Shown here: piece by piece, positions 14,770 to 22,022 of the stretch | Layout of the letters: each line of letters opens with the position of its first letter | Numbering within the stretch: position 1 is the stretch's first letter | Assembly: GCA_038231215.1 (NCBI GenBank) | Contig: JBBRLS010000056.1 | Coordinates: 1-25,342, forward strand | Length of the DNA stretch: 25,342 bases | Direction: 5' to 3' | DNA from: Schlegelella_A sp038231215 | GTDB taxonomy: Bacteria; Pseudomonadota; Gammaproteobacteria; Burkholderiales; Burkholderiaceae_C | Made by a program: the position numbers and the translations under genes | Notes under the pieces: model-generated | What the model was told of the DNA's origin: nothing | Seen by the model: only the letters and a program-made list of their open reading frames with translations | Databases searched by the model: none

Positions 14770-15831
14770 TCAACTCGTCGCCGAATACCCGCTCTTCGCG
14801 GCGTCGGCCGTGTCGCCGCCTTCGGCGGTCGTGCTCTTGGCGGCGCCGCCCTGGTCCTCGGGAATCTTCAGGCCGACGTAGGTGCCGGCGCTGATGCCGA
14901 GCAGCGTCAGCAGCGAGGCGTCGAACTCCGGCATGGTGAGGCGCGTCGCGACGTGGATCAGGAACATGAGCCCGAGCGCGATCGTCATCACCAGCATCTG
15001 GAAGCGCTGGATGGTGATGCCGTTGGCGTCGCTCAGCAGGTCGCGGAAGAACACGCCGATCTCGCCGGCCGCCGGCGTGCGGTCGGCGGAGATGCCGACC
15101 GAGGCCATCGTCGTAGCGCTCGAGATGCCGAGCAGCGCCAGCGCCTGGCCGCTCAGCGCCGGCATCTCGCCGGTGACCAGCCAGAGAAAGACGAAGGCAG
15201 CGAAGATGATCGCGAACCACCACGCCAACTGCGTCTTGGCGAGGCTGAAGGTGCGCGCCTGCAGCGCTGCGTCCTTGGCGCCGGCGTCGCGCAGCAGGGC
15301 CGAGTGGCGCGCGAGGTAGATGAGCAGGGCCCAGACGAGCACGACCACCGCCACCGCCGTCGGCGACCACCACTCGAAGATGTAGAAGCTGAAGGTGCTG
15401 CCCGGCTTGGCGAGGTTCGGTGTCGTCTTGTCGTCCTTCAGCCAGCGGATGTCGTAGGCGAGCACGCGCGGCTTCTTCGCGGTCTCGAGCGGATTGCCGA
15501 GGATGGCGTCCCAGACGGCGCGATCGACTTCGGCCGAAGTCCTGGCCGCGCCTTCGCGATGCAGCCGGAACGACGCCGCGCCTTCGGTGCATCCGACCGC
15601 GCGCAGCCCGGTGTCCATGTCCTTCACGTACAGGGCGAGCTTGCTCACGTCGCCGATCTGCTCGCAGGTCGTGCCGTCGGAGCGTGGAAAGGCGTAGCTC
15701 TTGTTGATGTGGGTCTGCGCCGGCGGCAGGCGGTCCGAGTAATAGCTGGACGCGAACAGGCCGGCGACGACGATGGCGAGGTAGAGCATCGTCGCGTAGG
15801 CGGCCTTGTGGCCGTGCGTGAGTTCACTCAT
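14770..15831 (-). CDS. Polytopic inner-membrane protein with an internal duplication
   Basis: A 353-residue protein. The first membrane segment is at about 12-30, followed by a loop of about 135 residues that is probably periplasmic and has two cysteines. Segments follow near 166-194 (WWSPTAVAVVVLVWALLIYL), 217-238 (LAWWFAIIFAAFVFLWLV), 245-262, 290-313 (FQMLVMTIALGLMFLIHVAT) and 320-338. The last four form two similar halves, each a long hydrophobic segment then a shorter one bearing LLGIS plus S/A-x-T (ALALLGISSATTMAS and SLLTLLGISAGTYVG). The tail is charged and rich in Ala and Thr. I know this motif from uncharacterised bacterial membrane proteins but can name no function. The start overlaps the end of the lysozyme gene by 8 bases, with AGGAG 8 bases upstream, so translation should be coupled. 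Confidence 0.88.
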   Translation of the reverse strand: MSELTHGHKAAYATMLYLAIVVAGLFASSYYSDRLPPAQTHINKSYAFPRSDGTTCEQIGDVSKLALYVKDMDTGLRAVGCTEGAASFRLHREGAARTSAEVDRAVWDAILGNPLETAKKPRVLAYDIRWLKDDKTTPNLAKPGSTFSFYIFEWWSPTAVAVVVLVWALLIYLARHSALLRDAGAKDAALQARTFSLAKTQLAWWFAIIFAAFVFLWLVTGEMPALSGQALALLGISSATTMASVGISADRTPAAGEIGVFFRDLLSDANGITIQRFQMLVMTIALGLMFLIHVATRLTMPEFDASLLTLLGISAGTYVGLKIPEDQGGAAKSTTAEGGDTADAAKSGYSATS

Positions 15832-16363
15832 GGGGCTGCTCCTGCGCTGCGCTCGGGGGGCTGACGAAGAGATCGCGCTCGGCCTGGCGCCGCTTGACGA
15901 GCCCTTGCATCTTCACGCCGCCGGCCATCACCCAGCGGCTGAACTGGTCGGCTGCGGCGGCGCGGTCGCCCTCGTTGAGCTCACGCAGCAGCGTCGACGC
16001 CTTGAGGTTGCCGATGCCGAGGTTGAAGGCGAAGCTGACGAGGGCCGCGAACTCGTTGTCGTTGACCTCGACGCGGACCAGCGGCAGCACGTCCCGCCCC
16101 GTGTCCATCAGGTCGGCCGCGAGCAGGGCCACGGCCTGCGCCTTGGTGATGCCGCCGGGATAGAGAGCGAAGGCCGAGGCCCGATCGGATGCGCCCTTGA
16201 GAAAGCGGCCGTTCTGCCGGATCGCGTGGCCCCAGCCGATGGTCCAGATCTGGATCGGGTCGAGGTAGGGATCGATGTTGACGGTCGTGGGGTCGCCGTC
16301 TGGAATGCCTTCGAACGACTTGACCAGGTCGATGCCCGCTTGACAGACGTCACGCTGCGCCAT
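15824..16363 (-). CDS. Phage-type lysozyme (glycoside hydrolase family 24)
   Basis: A 179-residue protein of the T4/lambdoid endolysin type. The catalytic Glu is in LVKSFEGIPDGD, followed by WTIGWGHAIRQNG, ITKAQAVALLAADL, FAALVSFAFNLGIGNLKAST and LLRELNEGD with SRWVMAGGVKMQGLVKRRQAERDLF, all GH24 blocks. The enzyme cleaves the MurNAc-GlcNAc bond of peptidoglycan. There is no signal peptide or signal-anchor segment, so it needs help to reach the wall. It is first in a four-gene operon with an inner-membrane protein whose start overlaps its stop. No tail, capsid or spanin genes are nearby, so it is not part of an intact prophage. The ATG at 16363 was preferred to the adjoining GTG because of the position of a perfect ribosome site. 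Confidence 0.9.
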   Translation of the reverse strand: MAQRDVCQAGIDLVKSFEGIPDGDPTTVNIDPYLDPIQIWTIGWGHAIRQNGRFLKGASDRASAFALYPGGITKAQAVALLAADLMDTGRDVLPLVRVEVNDNEFAALVSFAFNLGIGNLKASTLLRELNEGDRAAAADQFSRWVMAGGVKMQGLVKRRQAERDLFVSPPSAAQEQPHE

Positions 16364-16366
16364 CAC

Positions 16367-16375
16367 TCACCTCCT
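16367..16375 (-). promoter_or_regulatory. Perfect Shine-Dalgarno site of the lysozyme gene
   Basis: AGGAGGTGA on the minus strand is fully complementary to the 16S rRNA tail and ends three bases before the ATG at 16363. It is the strongest ribosome site in the window and fixes the ATG rather than the GTG directly before it. Confidence 0.75.
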
Positions 16376-16384
16376 GCGTGCACT

Positions 16385-16397
16385 TCGTTGCCAACGA
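16385..16397. promoter_or_regulatory. Palindrome upstream of the lysozyme operon, possible operator
   Basis: TCGTTG-C-CAACGA is a perfect inverted repeat with 6-base arms, 22 bases upstream of the lysozyme start, in the 70-base gap after the DUF1415 gene. Its place just before the ribosome site suits a repressor site or a small hairpin in the leader. No regulator gene is adjacent, so the role is a guess. Confidence 0.35.
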
Positions 16398-16435
16398 GTT
16401 TCAGCGAAAGCCCCATGGCCGGCATCTGTGAACTC

Positions 16436-17014
16436 TCACAGGTCCACAGGTTCTCGACAGCGGGCCTGCAGCGCGGCCCAGCCTTCGGCGCCCAGCCCGC
16501 GCATCGTGGCAACGTTGGACTCGAAGATGGCGGCGGCGTCCGGAAACGCCGCCACCGCCCGGTCGATGCTCTCTTCGCGCAGCAGATGCAGCGTCGGATA
16601 CGGCGACCGGTTGGTGGCGTTGGCGACGTCGTCGGCTTCGCTGCCCGCGAACCGGTAGCGCGGATGAAAGCTCGCGACCTGGATCACGCCGTCGAGTTCC
16701 AGATCGACGACGGCGTTCTCGGCGAGATCGAGAAAGTCGTTGAAGTCGAGGAAGTCGTTCAACACGCGCGGATGCACCAGCAGCGTCGTCTCGACGCGGT
16801 CGGCCGGCGTCTCGGCGAGCCGGTTCAGCTCGCCGACCAGATCGGCGAGCAGGGCCTCGGCGTCGCGCGCCTCGCTCGTCACGTAGCGCACCTGGCCCTT
16901 GACCTGCGGCGCCTTGGCGAACGGGCAGAGGTTGAGGCCGATGACGGCGCGCTCGACCCAGGCCCGCGTCTCGGCGATGACGACGTCGGCGCCCGGCTCG
17001 TGGCTGTCGCTCAC
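16436..17014 (-). CDS. DUF1415 domain-containing protein
   Basis: A 192-residue cytoplasmic protein. The hallmark WVERAVIGLNLCPFAKAP is at about residues 19-36; FHPRYRF and NATNRSPYPTLHLLREESID, also family blocks, follow, and the chain ends shortly after GLGAEGWAALQARC. The family is common in beta- and gammaproteobacteria and has no known function; the conserved Cys-Pro-Phe and the charged motifs suggest an enzyme, but that is not established. The start is a GTG that overlaps the stop of the upstream membrane protein gene (GTGA), which indicates coupled translation. The frame is open further upstream only as a shadow of that gene. Confidence 0.9.
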   Translation of the reverse strand: MSDSHEPGADVVIAETRAWVERAVIGLNLCPFAKAPQVKGQVRYVTSEARDAEALLADLVGELNRLAETPADRVETTLLVHPRVLNDFLDFNDFLDLAENAVVDLELDGVIQVASFHPRYRFAGSEADDVANATNRSPYPTLHLLREESIDRAVAAFPDAAAIFESNVATMRGLGAEGWAALQARCREPVDL

Positions 17015-17772
17015 CGCCGCGCCGGCACCAGGCGCCACGCGAGCAGCGCGCCCGCAACGACGAGCGCACCGAACCAGACCGACGCCGCAGGCGTGTCGAA
17101 GTGGAAGAGCTTCAGGTGCATGGCCGATGCGATCAGCACGAGCAAGGTGAAGGCGAGCATGCTGACGAGGACGATGCGCCGTGACTCGGCCTCGGCCTCG
17201 CGCGCGAGCATCAGCGCGCTCACGCCGTACGCGAAGAACGGGCCGGCGTAGATGGTGGCGAGCAGCGGCGGCAGCTTCCACGGCCAGACGCGCACCATCT
17301 CGTCGGGAGCGACGAGCAGTGCTGCCGCGAGCAGCAGGCAGAGCACGCCGATGGCGACGAGGGCCGGGTCGACCGGTCTCGCTCGCGCCGTCGCGCCGGC
17401 GCCGCCACGACGGAAATACAGCCACGCCCCCCAGAGCGGAAAGACGGCGTAGGCACCCATCCAGAACCAGACCTGCGGCTTGGCGAAATCGAACTCGCCC
17501 AGGTGCAGCGTCGAGACGAAGAAGAGCGCGCCGGTCCAGAGCGCCGCCAGCGCGATCGGGATGCGCACGGCGGCCATGCGCGCCGCGAAGAAGCTGAGAA
17601 CCATCGCCAGCAGGCCTGCCAGGTAGATCGCGGCGATGAAGCGCGCATGCAGGGGCGGCACCGGCCAGGGCAGAGCGCGCGTCACTTCGGCGGGCACGAC
17701 GAAGCCCCAGACGCCGACCCACAGCGCGAACAGGCCGACGAGAACGAAGTAGGACCGGTAGGCCTTGCTCAT
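17011..17772 (-). CDS. Integral membrane protein, unknown function
   Basis: A 253-residue protein with about eight hydrophobic segments and no large soluble part. It appears to hold two related halves: LFALWVGVWGFVVPAEVTRA with LPWPVPPLHARFIAAIYLAG, and LLAAALLVAPDEMVRVWPWK with LPPLLATIYAGPFFAYG, so a four-segment unit was probably duplicated. I do not recognise a named family. The start could be ATG 17772 (used here, AGG directly before) or ATG 17787 five codons upstream; the frame is open to 17961 but without membrane or family sequence. It is coupled to the DUF1415 gene by a GTGA overlap. Confidence 0.82.
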   Translation of the reverse strand: MSKAYRSYFVLVGLFALWVGVWGFVVPAEVTRALPWPVPPLHARFIAAIYLAGLLAMVLSFFAARMAAVRIPIALAALWTGALFFVSTLHLGEFDFAKPQVWFWMGAYAVFPLWGAWLYFRRGGAGATARARPVDPALVAIGVLCLLLAAALLVAPDEMVRVWPWKLPPLLATIYAGPFFAYGVSALMLAREAEAESRRIVLVSMLAFTLLVLIASAMHLKLFHFDTPAASVWFGALVVAGALLAWRLVPARR

Positions 17773-17916
17773 CCTGGCTGCTTTCATGAGTCCGGTGACG
17801 GCGTCGGCAGGCGCCGCGCCGATGCGAACTGTCGGCACGACGACGTGCCGTGTCAATCCGGATCGGGAGCCGTCGCGGAAAGAAGTGCGGGCGACCGGCC
17901 GACCCCATGTGACCGA

Positions 17917-17945
17917 AACGTGAGCATTCGTTGAACGTGACGTGA
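17917..17945 (+). repeat. Short direct repeats in the divergent intergenic region
   Basis: AACGTGA occurs at 17917-17923 and 17934-17940, with a further CGTGA at 17941-17945. They lie in the 260-base region between the divergent membrane-protein gene and the BufA-like stub. Spacing of the first two is 17 bases. They could be activator sites; no promoter boxes were clear. Confidence 0.3.
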
Positions 17946-18037
17946 AGTCCCTTGCCGACACTGCCTCCCCAGGAAAGGACGCATCGCCTGCCGCGAGCGC
18001 CGATCCGCCAACTCAACCCAGACTCACGGAGAAGCGA

Positions 18038-18175
18038 ATGAACTCACCCACGAACCCCATCGTCCGCGACACCCTCGCCAGCCTCGTCGCCGTCGGCCTC
18101 GCGGCCGCGAGCAGCATGGCGCTCGCCGCCAAGGGCGACACCGAGAAGTCGCTCAGGAGTCCTCATCATGCTTGA
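18038..18175 (+). pseudogene. Truncated DUF2282/BufA-like precursor (45 aa)
   Basis: A 45-residue frame: a signal sequence (residues about 10-32, ASLVAVGLAAASSMALAA) followed by KGDTEK and then an unrelated SLRSPHHA. DUF2282 (BufA1, bufferin) precursors typically have such a signal peptide, then a short acidic start, then a Cys-Tyr-Gly-Val-x-Lys-Ala-Gly block and two further cysteine motifs. Here the sequence follows the family to the point where the first Cys would come and then runs straight into the ribosome site (AGGAG, 18154-18158) of the next gene. This suggests a deletion that removed the cysteine core. The stop overlaps the next start by 8 bases. GGAG lies about six bases before its ATG. 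The family link rests on a short stretch; it could also be a genuine small exported peptide or a leader for the dehydrogenase gene. Confidence 0.5.
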
Positions 18176-18950
18176 CAAGAAATCAGCCATCGTCACCGGT
18201 TCTACCAGCGGCATCGGCCTCGGCATCGCGCACGCCTTCGCCGAGCAGGGCGCCGACATCATGCTCAACGGCTTCGGCAATGCCGACGAGATCGAGTTCG
18301 CGCGCGCCGAGATGGAGCGCCGCTACGGCGTGAAAGTGCGCTACTCGGGCGCCGACATGAGCCAGCCGGAGCAGATCCGCGCCATGGCTGCGGCGGCGAA
18401 CACCGAGTTCGGCAAGGTCGACATCGTCGTCAACAACGCCGGCATCCAGTTCGTCGCGCCGATCGAGGAGTTTGCCGAAGCGAAGTGGGATTCGATCATC
18501 GCCATCAACCTCTCGTCGGCCTTCCACCTCATCAAGGCCGTCGTGCCGGGCATGAAGGCGCGCCGCTTCGGCCGCATCATCAACGTCGCCTCGGCGCACG
18601 GCCTGACCGCCTCGCCGTTCAAGTCCGCGTACGTGACGGCCAAGCACGGCCTGATCGGCCTGTCGAAGACGGTCGCCATCGAGGTCGCCGAGTTCGGCAT
18701 CACCTCGAACACGATCTGCCCGGGCTACGTGAAGACGCCCCTCGTCGACAAGCAGATCGCCGACCAGGCCAAGGCGCACGGCATTTCCGAGGCCGACGTG
18801 GTGCGCGACGTGATGCTCGTGCACCAGCCGCGCAAGGAGTTCGTCCGTGTCGACGAGCTCGCCGCGCTGGCCGTCTTTCTCGCCTCCGACGCGGCCGCGT
18901 CGATGACCGCCACCGCGGTGGCGATGGACGGCGGCTGGACCCAGCATTGA
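18168..18950 (+). CDS. bdhA: 3-hydroxybutyrate dehydrogenase
   Basis: A 260-residue short-chain dehydrogenase. The NAD site is TGSTSGIGLGIA (residues 10-21), with NNAGIQFVAPIEEF at 89-102, and the catalytic triad is Ser142, Tyr155 and Lys159 (NVASAHG and SAYVTAKHG). NTICPGYVKTPLVDKQI and the QIADQAKAHGISE helix with Gln are characteristic of bacterial D-3-hydroxybutyrate dehydrogenases, which interconvert 3-hydroxybutyrate and acetoacetate in polyhydroxybutyrate breakdown. AGGAG lies before the ATG. It is followed 25 bases later by a patatin gene on the same strand, an arrangement I associate with Burkholderiales. The N-terminus overlaps the end of the BufA-like stub. Confidence 0.94.
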   Translation: MLDKKSAIVTGSTSGIGLGIAHAFAEQGADIMLNGFGNADEIEFARAEMERRYGVKVRYSGADMSQPEQIRAMAAAANTEFGKVDIVVNNAGIQFVAPIEEFAEAKWDSIIAINLSSAFHLIKAVVPGMKARRFGRIINVASAHGLTASPFKSAYVTAKHGLIGLSKTVAIEVAEFGITSNTICPGYVKTPLVDKQIADQAKAHGISEADVVRDVMLVHQPRKEFVRVDELAALAVFLASDAAASMTATAVAMDGGWTQH

Positions 18951-18975
18951 CCCCCTGCATTCCCCGGAGACAACC

Positions 18976-20163
18976 ATGACGACCGCCACAGGAAGCCGCG
19001 CCGCGCGCGCCAGAAAAAATCCCGCCTCCACCGATGTCGACCCCTCGGAGCCGCTGCGCGAAGGACCGGCGAAGAGCGGCCTGCCCGGCCAGGTCGTCCT
19101 CGTGCTGCAGGGCGGCGGCGCGCTCGGCGCCTACCAGGTCGGCATCTACGAGGCGCTGCACGAATCGGGCATCGAGCCCGACTGGATCATTGGCACCTCG
19201 ATCGGCGCCATCAACGCGGCGCTGATCTGCGGCAACGAGCCAGCCCGACGCATGGAACGGCTCAACGCGTTCTGGAACCAGGTCGAGCAGCAGTCCACGC
19301 CGAATCCGTTCGACATCCTTGGCCTGAACGGGATGCTCGGCACGATGAACACGGTCCTGCGCGGCATCCCGTCGTTCTTCACGCCCAACCTGGCTGCCTT
19401 GCGCGGCCAGAAGGCCGAGGTCGGCATCGAGGCGGCGTCGTACTACAGCACGGCGCCGCTGCGCGAGACGCTGAACGAGCTGATCGACTGGAAGTACCTC
19501 TGCGAGTGCCACACGCGGCTCACCGTGGGCGCCGTCAACGCCTGCAGCGGCGAGATGCGCTACTTCGACACCAAGAAGGAAAAGCTCAGCGCCGACCACG
19601 TCATGGCCTCGGGCGCTTTGCCGCCAGCCTTCGGCGCGATCCGCATCGACGGCCAGCCGTACTGGGACGGCGGCATCTACTCGAACACGCCGATCGAGGC
19701 CGTGCTCGACGACAGGCCGCGCCGCGACTCGCTGATCTTCGCCGTCAACGTCTGGCACCAGACCGCCACCGAGCCCGAGTCGATCTGGGAGGTGATGGCG
19801 CGCACCAAGGACATCCAGTTCGCGAGCCGCGCCGACAGCCACATCCTGCGCCAGAAGCAGAACCACCGGCTGCGCCACGTCATCCGCGAACTCGTCAAGC
19901 AGCTGCCGGCGAGTCGCCAGGGTGAGGACAAGATCAAGGAGCTGGCCTCATGGGGCTGCGGCACGACGATGCACGTCGCACACATGCTGGCGCCGCGCCT
20001 CGACAACGAGGACCACACCAAGGACATCGACTTCACGACCGACGGCATCCGCATGCGCCGTGACGCCGGCTACGCCGACACGATGCGCATGATCGCGCGC
20101 GCACCGTGGCGCGCGCCGGCTGATCCGATCGAAGGCGTGATCGAACATCGCGCCGAAGAGTGA
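18976..20163 (+). CDS. Patatin-like phospholipase (DUF3734 C-terminal domain)
   Basis: A 395-residue protein with an Ala/Arg-rich N-terminal tail of about 35 residues and no signal peptide. The patatin domain has the oxyanion loop LQGGGALGAYQVGIY (residues 44-58), the nucleophile GTSIG with Ser75, and the Asp of the dyad in YWDGGIYSNTP (Asp231). The C-terminal part (MARTKDIQFASRADSHI, LASWGCGTTMHVAHMLAP, DIDFTTDGIRMRRDAGYAD) matches the DUF3734 extension. The enzyme should hydrolyse lipid esters; link to polyhydroxybutyrate granules or their turnover is inferred from its place directly after bdhA. GGAG precedes the ATG. Confidence 0.93.
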   Translation: MTTATGSRAARARKNPASTDVDPSEPLREGPAKSGLPGQVVLVLQGGGALGAYQVGIYEALHESGIEPDWIIGTSIGAINAALICGNEPARRMERLNAFWNQVEQQSTPNPFDILGLNGMLGTMNTVLRGIPSFFTPNLAALRGQKAEVGIEAASYYSTAPLRETLNELIDWKYLCECHTRLTVGAVNACSGEMRYFDTKKEKLSADHVMASGALPPAFGAIRIDGQPYWDGGIYSNTPIEAVLDDRPRRDSLIFAVNVWHQTATEPESIWEVMARTKDIQFASRADSHILRQKQNHRLRHVIRELVKQLPASRQGEDKIKELASWGCGTTMHVAHMLAPRLDNEDHTKDIDFTTDGIRMRRDAGYADTMRMIARAPWRAPADPIEGVIEHRAEE

Positions 20164-20173
20164 GGCCGCCGTC

Positions 20174-20821
20174 ATGATCGCCCACATCGAAAACCTGCTG
20201 CGCAACAACGAGCTGTTCGTGGAGGAGCAGCTCCGGCTCGACCCCGGCTACTTCAAGAACCTGTCGGAAGGACAGCATCCGGCCTTTCTCTGGATCGGCT
20301 GCTCGGACAGCCGGGTGCCGCCCGACCGCATCACCGGCACGCAGCCGGGCGACATGTTCGTGCATCGCAACATCGCCAACCTGGTGGTGCAGACCGACAT
20401 GAACCTGCTCTCGGTCGTGCAGTACGCGGTCGAGGTGCTCGAGGTCGAGCACGTCATCGTCTGCGGCCACTACGGCTGCGGCGGCGTCAAGGCGGCGATG
20501 GGCGATGCGAAGCACGGCCTCATCGACAACTGGCTGCGCACCCTCAAGGACACGCAGCAGTACTACTCGAGGGAGCTGGCGCCGCTCGACGAGCACGCCC
20601 GCTTCGAGCGCATGGTCGAGCTCAACGTGATCGAGCAGGTCTACAACCTCGGCAAGACCAACATCGTGCAGAACGCGTGGAAGAAAGGCGCCAGGCTCTG
20701 GATCCACGGCTGGGTGTTCGACCTGAACAGCGGCTTCATCCACCCGCAGACCTCGATGATCGACAACGACGCGGCGATGCAGGAAGTCTGCAAGTTCCAC
20801 AACGGCGTCGTCGGCGTCTAG
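20174..20821 (+). CDS. can: Beta-carbonic anhydrase
   Basis: A 215-residue protein of the E. coli Can type. Zinc ligands are Cys43 (GCSDSRVPP, with the Asp45-Arg47 pair), His99 and Cys102 (CGHYGCGGV). HRNIANLV, NLLSVVQYAVEVLEV and the C-terminal IHGWVFDLNSG are also conserved blocks. It hydrates CO2 to bicarbonate in the cytoplasm, supplying carboxylases. It starts 10 bases after the patatin stop and ends 24 bases before the YeeE/YedE gene, so all are probably on one transcript. A GAGG lies about eight bases before the ATG. Confidence 0.95.
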   Translation: MIAHIENLLRNNELFVEEQLRLDPGYFKNLSEGQHPAFLWIGCSDSRVPPDRITGTQPGDMFVHRNIANLVVQTDMNLLSVVQYAVEVLEVEHVIVCGHYGCGGVKAAMGDAKHGLIDNWLRTLKDTQQYYSRELAPLDEHARFERMVELNVIEQVYNLGKTNIVQNAWKKGARLWIHGWVFDLNSGFIHPQTSMIDNDAAMQEVCKFHNGVVGV

Positions 20822-20845
20822 CCGCGGCAGCGCACGGAGTCGGCC

Positions 20846-21832
20846 ATGGAAATCGTCCTCGTCAGCCTTGCCTTCATCGTCGCCGCGCTCTGCGCCGGCA
20901 CGATGGGCTTCGCGATCCAGCGCGGCGCCACCTGCACCGTCGCCGCGGTCGGCGAGATCGTCAGCGAGCGTGGCTTCAGCCGCCTCGCCGCGCTGCTCGA
21001 AGCAGCGCTCTGGGTCGGTGGCGGACTGCTCGTGGCGCAGGCGCTGCACGTCCTGCCGAAGATGCCGTCGGGCTATGCGGTGGGCGCCTGGACGGTCGTC
21101 GGCGGCGTGCTGCTCGGCCTGGGCGCCTTCGTCAATCGCGCCTGCGTGTTCGGCGCGATCGCCAACTTCGGCTCCGGGAGCTGGGCCTACATCTTCACGC
21201 CGCTCGGCTTCTACGTCGGCTGCATCAGCGTCGGCGCCGTGTTCAGCCCACCGGCAGCGCAAAAGCTGGCGTATGGCTCACCGGTCCTGCAGGCCCCGGC
21301 CTGGGTCGCGGTGCTGTTTCTCGTCTTCGTTCTCTTGCGGGTCGGCCGGCCGCTGGTGGCCGGCGCGCGCAAGGGCGAGGTGCGCGAGTTGCTCACCCGT
21401 CGCGCGTGGTCGCCGCATGCCGCGACGACCGTGATCGGTGTGATGTTCCTCGTCATGCTGCTGCTCGTCGGCTCGTGGGCCTACACCGACGTGCTCGTCG
21501 AGCTGGCGCGCGGCATGGCCGGCAGCGTCGTCGCGCGCAGCCTCCTGTTGCTTGCGCTTCTGCTCGGCGCGACGCTCGGCGGCTGGACCGCCGGACGATT
21601 CCGCAACACGCGCATCTCCGCCGGCCAGATCCTGCGCTGCTTCACCGGCGGCGTGCTGATGGGCTGGGGCAGCCTGCTCATCCCCGGCGGCAACGACGGC
21701 CTCATCCTGGTCGGCATGCCATTGCTCTGGCCGTACGCCTGGCTCGCCTTCGCGACGATGTGCGTGACGATCGCGACGGCGCTGCTGCTGCGTCGCGCGG
21801 TGCCGGCCGCGGCCGGTGGCCAAGCGACCTGA
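20846..21832 (+). CDS. YeeE/YedE family (sulfur compound) transporter
   Basis: A 328-residue membrane protein with eight or nine hydrophobic segments. The three pore-type motifs are GFAIQRGATCTVAAV (Cys30), GAFVNRACVFGAIANFGSG (Cys100) and RCFTGGVLMGWGSLLIPGGND (Cys265). Family members such as TsuA (YeeE) take up thiosulfate, with conserved cysteines along the path. Which sulfur compound this one carries is not evident: no rhodanese or TusA gene is beside it. GGAG precedes the ATG. It is the last gene of the bdhA-patatin-can group and is followed by a terminator-like hairpin. Confidence 0.9.
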   Translation: MEIVLVSLAFIVAALCAGTMGFAIQRGATCTVAAVGEIVSERGFSRLAALLEAALWVGGGLLVAQALHVLPKMPSGYAVGAWTVVGGVLLGLGAFVNRACVFGAIANFGSGSWAYIFTPLGFYVGCISVGAVFSPPAAQKLAYGSPVLQAPAWVAVLFLVFVLLRVGRPLVAGARKGEVRELLTRRAWSPHAATTVIGVMFLVMLLLVGSWAYTDVLVELARGMAGSVVARSLLLLALLLGATLGGWTAGRFRNTRISAGQILRCFTGGVLMGWGSLLIPGGNDGLILVGMPLLWPYAWLAFATMCVTIATALLLRRAVPAAAGGQAT

Positions 21833-21853
21833 GGCCGCCGATCCGGGCATTCA

Positions 21854-21875
21854 GCCTCCCTCACGAGAGGGTGGC
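21854..21875 (+). terminator. Likely terminator of the bdhA-patatin-can-YedE group
   Basis: GCCTCCCTC and GAGGGTGGC form a 9-bp stem with a single T-T mismatch around the loop ACGA, 21 bases after the YeeE/YedE stop, followed by CATTT. It has the form of an intrinsic terminator, with a short T-run. The rest of the gap to 22023 shows nothing clear. Confidence 0.5.
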
Positions 21876-22022
21876 CATTTCCGCGCAGCGACCAGCGGCG
21901 CGGCCGAAACACGCCTTGCGTGTCACGCTCGCGTCACGCCTGCTTTTCTACAACCCGCATCAGCAACCGGTCGAGCGTTCACCTTCGTGCGACGCGCCGG
22001 CGAGCAAAGCGGGAGAAAAGCC

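Noticed and set aside
15824..16363. Lysozyme as the sign of an integrated prophage
   Set aside because: No integrase, terminase, capsid, tail or att-like repeats flank it; neighbours are envelope genes.
15806..17251. 481-aa plus-strand open frame
   Set aside because: Antisense to lysozyme and DUF1415, with no motif of its own.
17909..17945. ECF sigma-type promoter before the BufA-like stub
   Set aside because: GTGACC is present but no matching -10 element lies at the expected distance; kept only as direct repeats.
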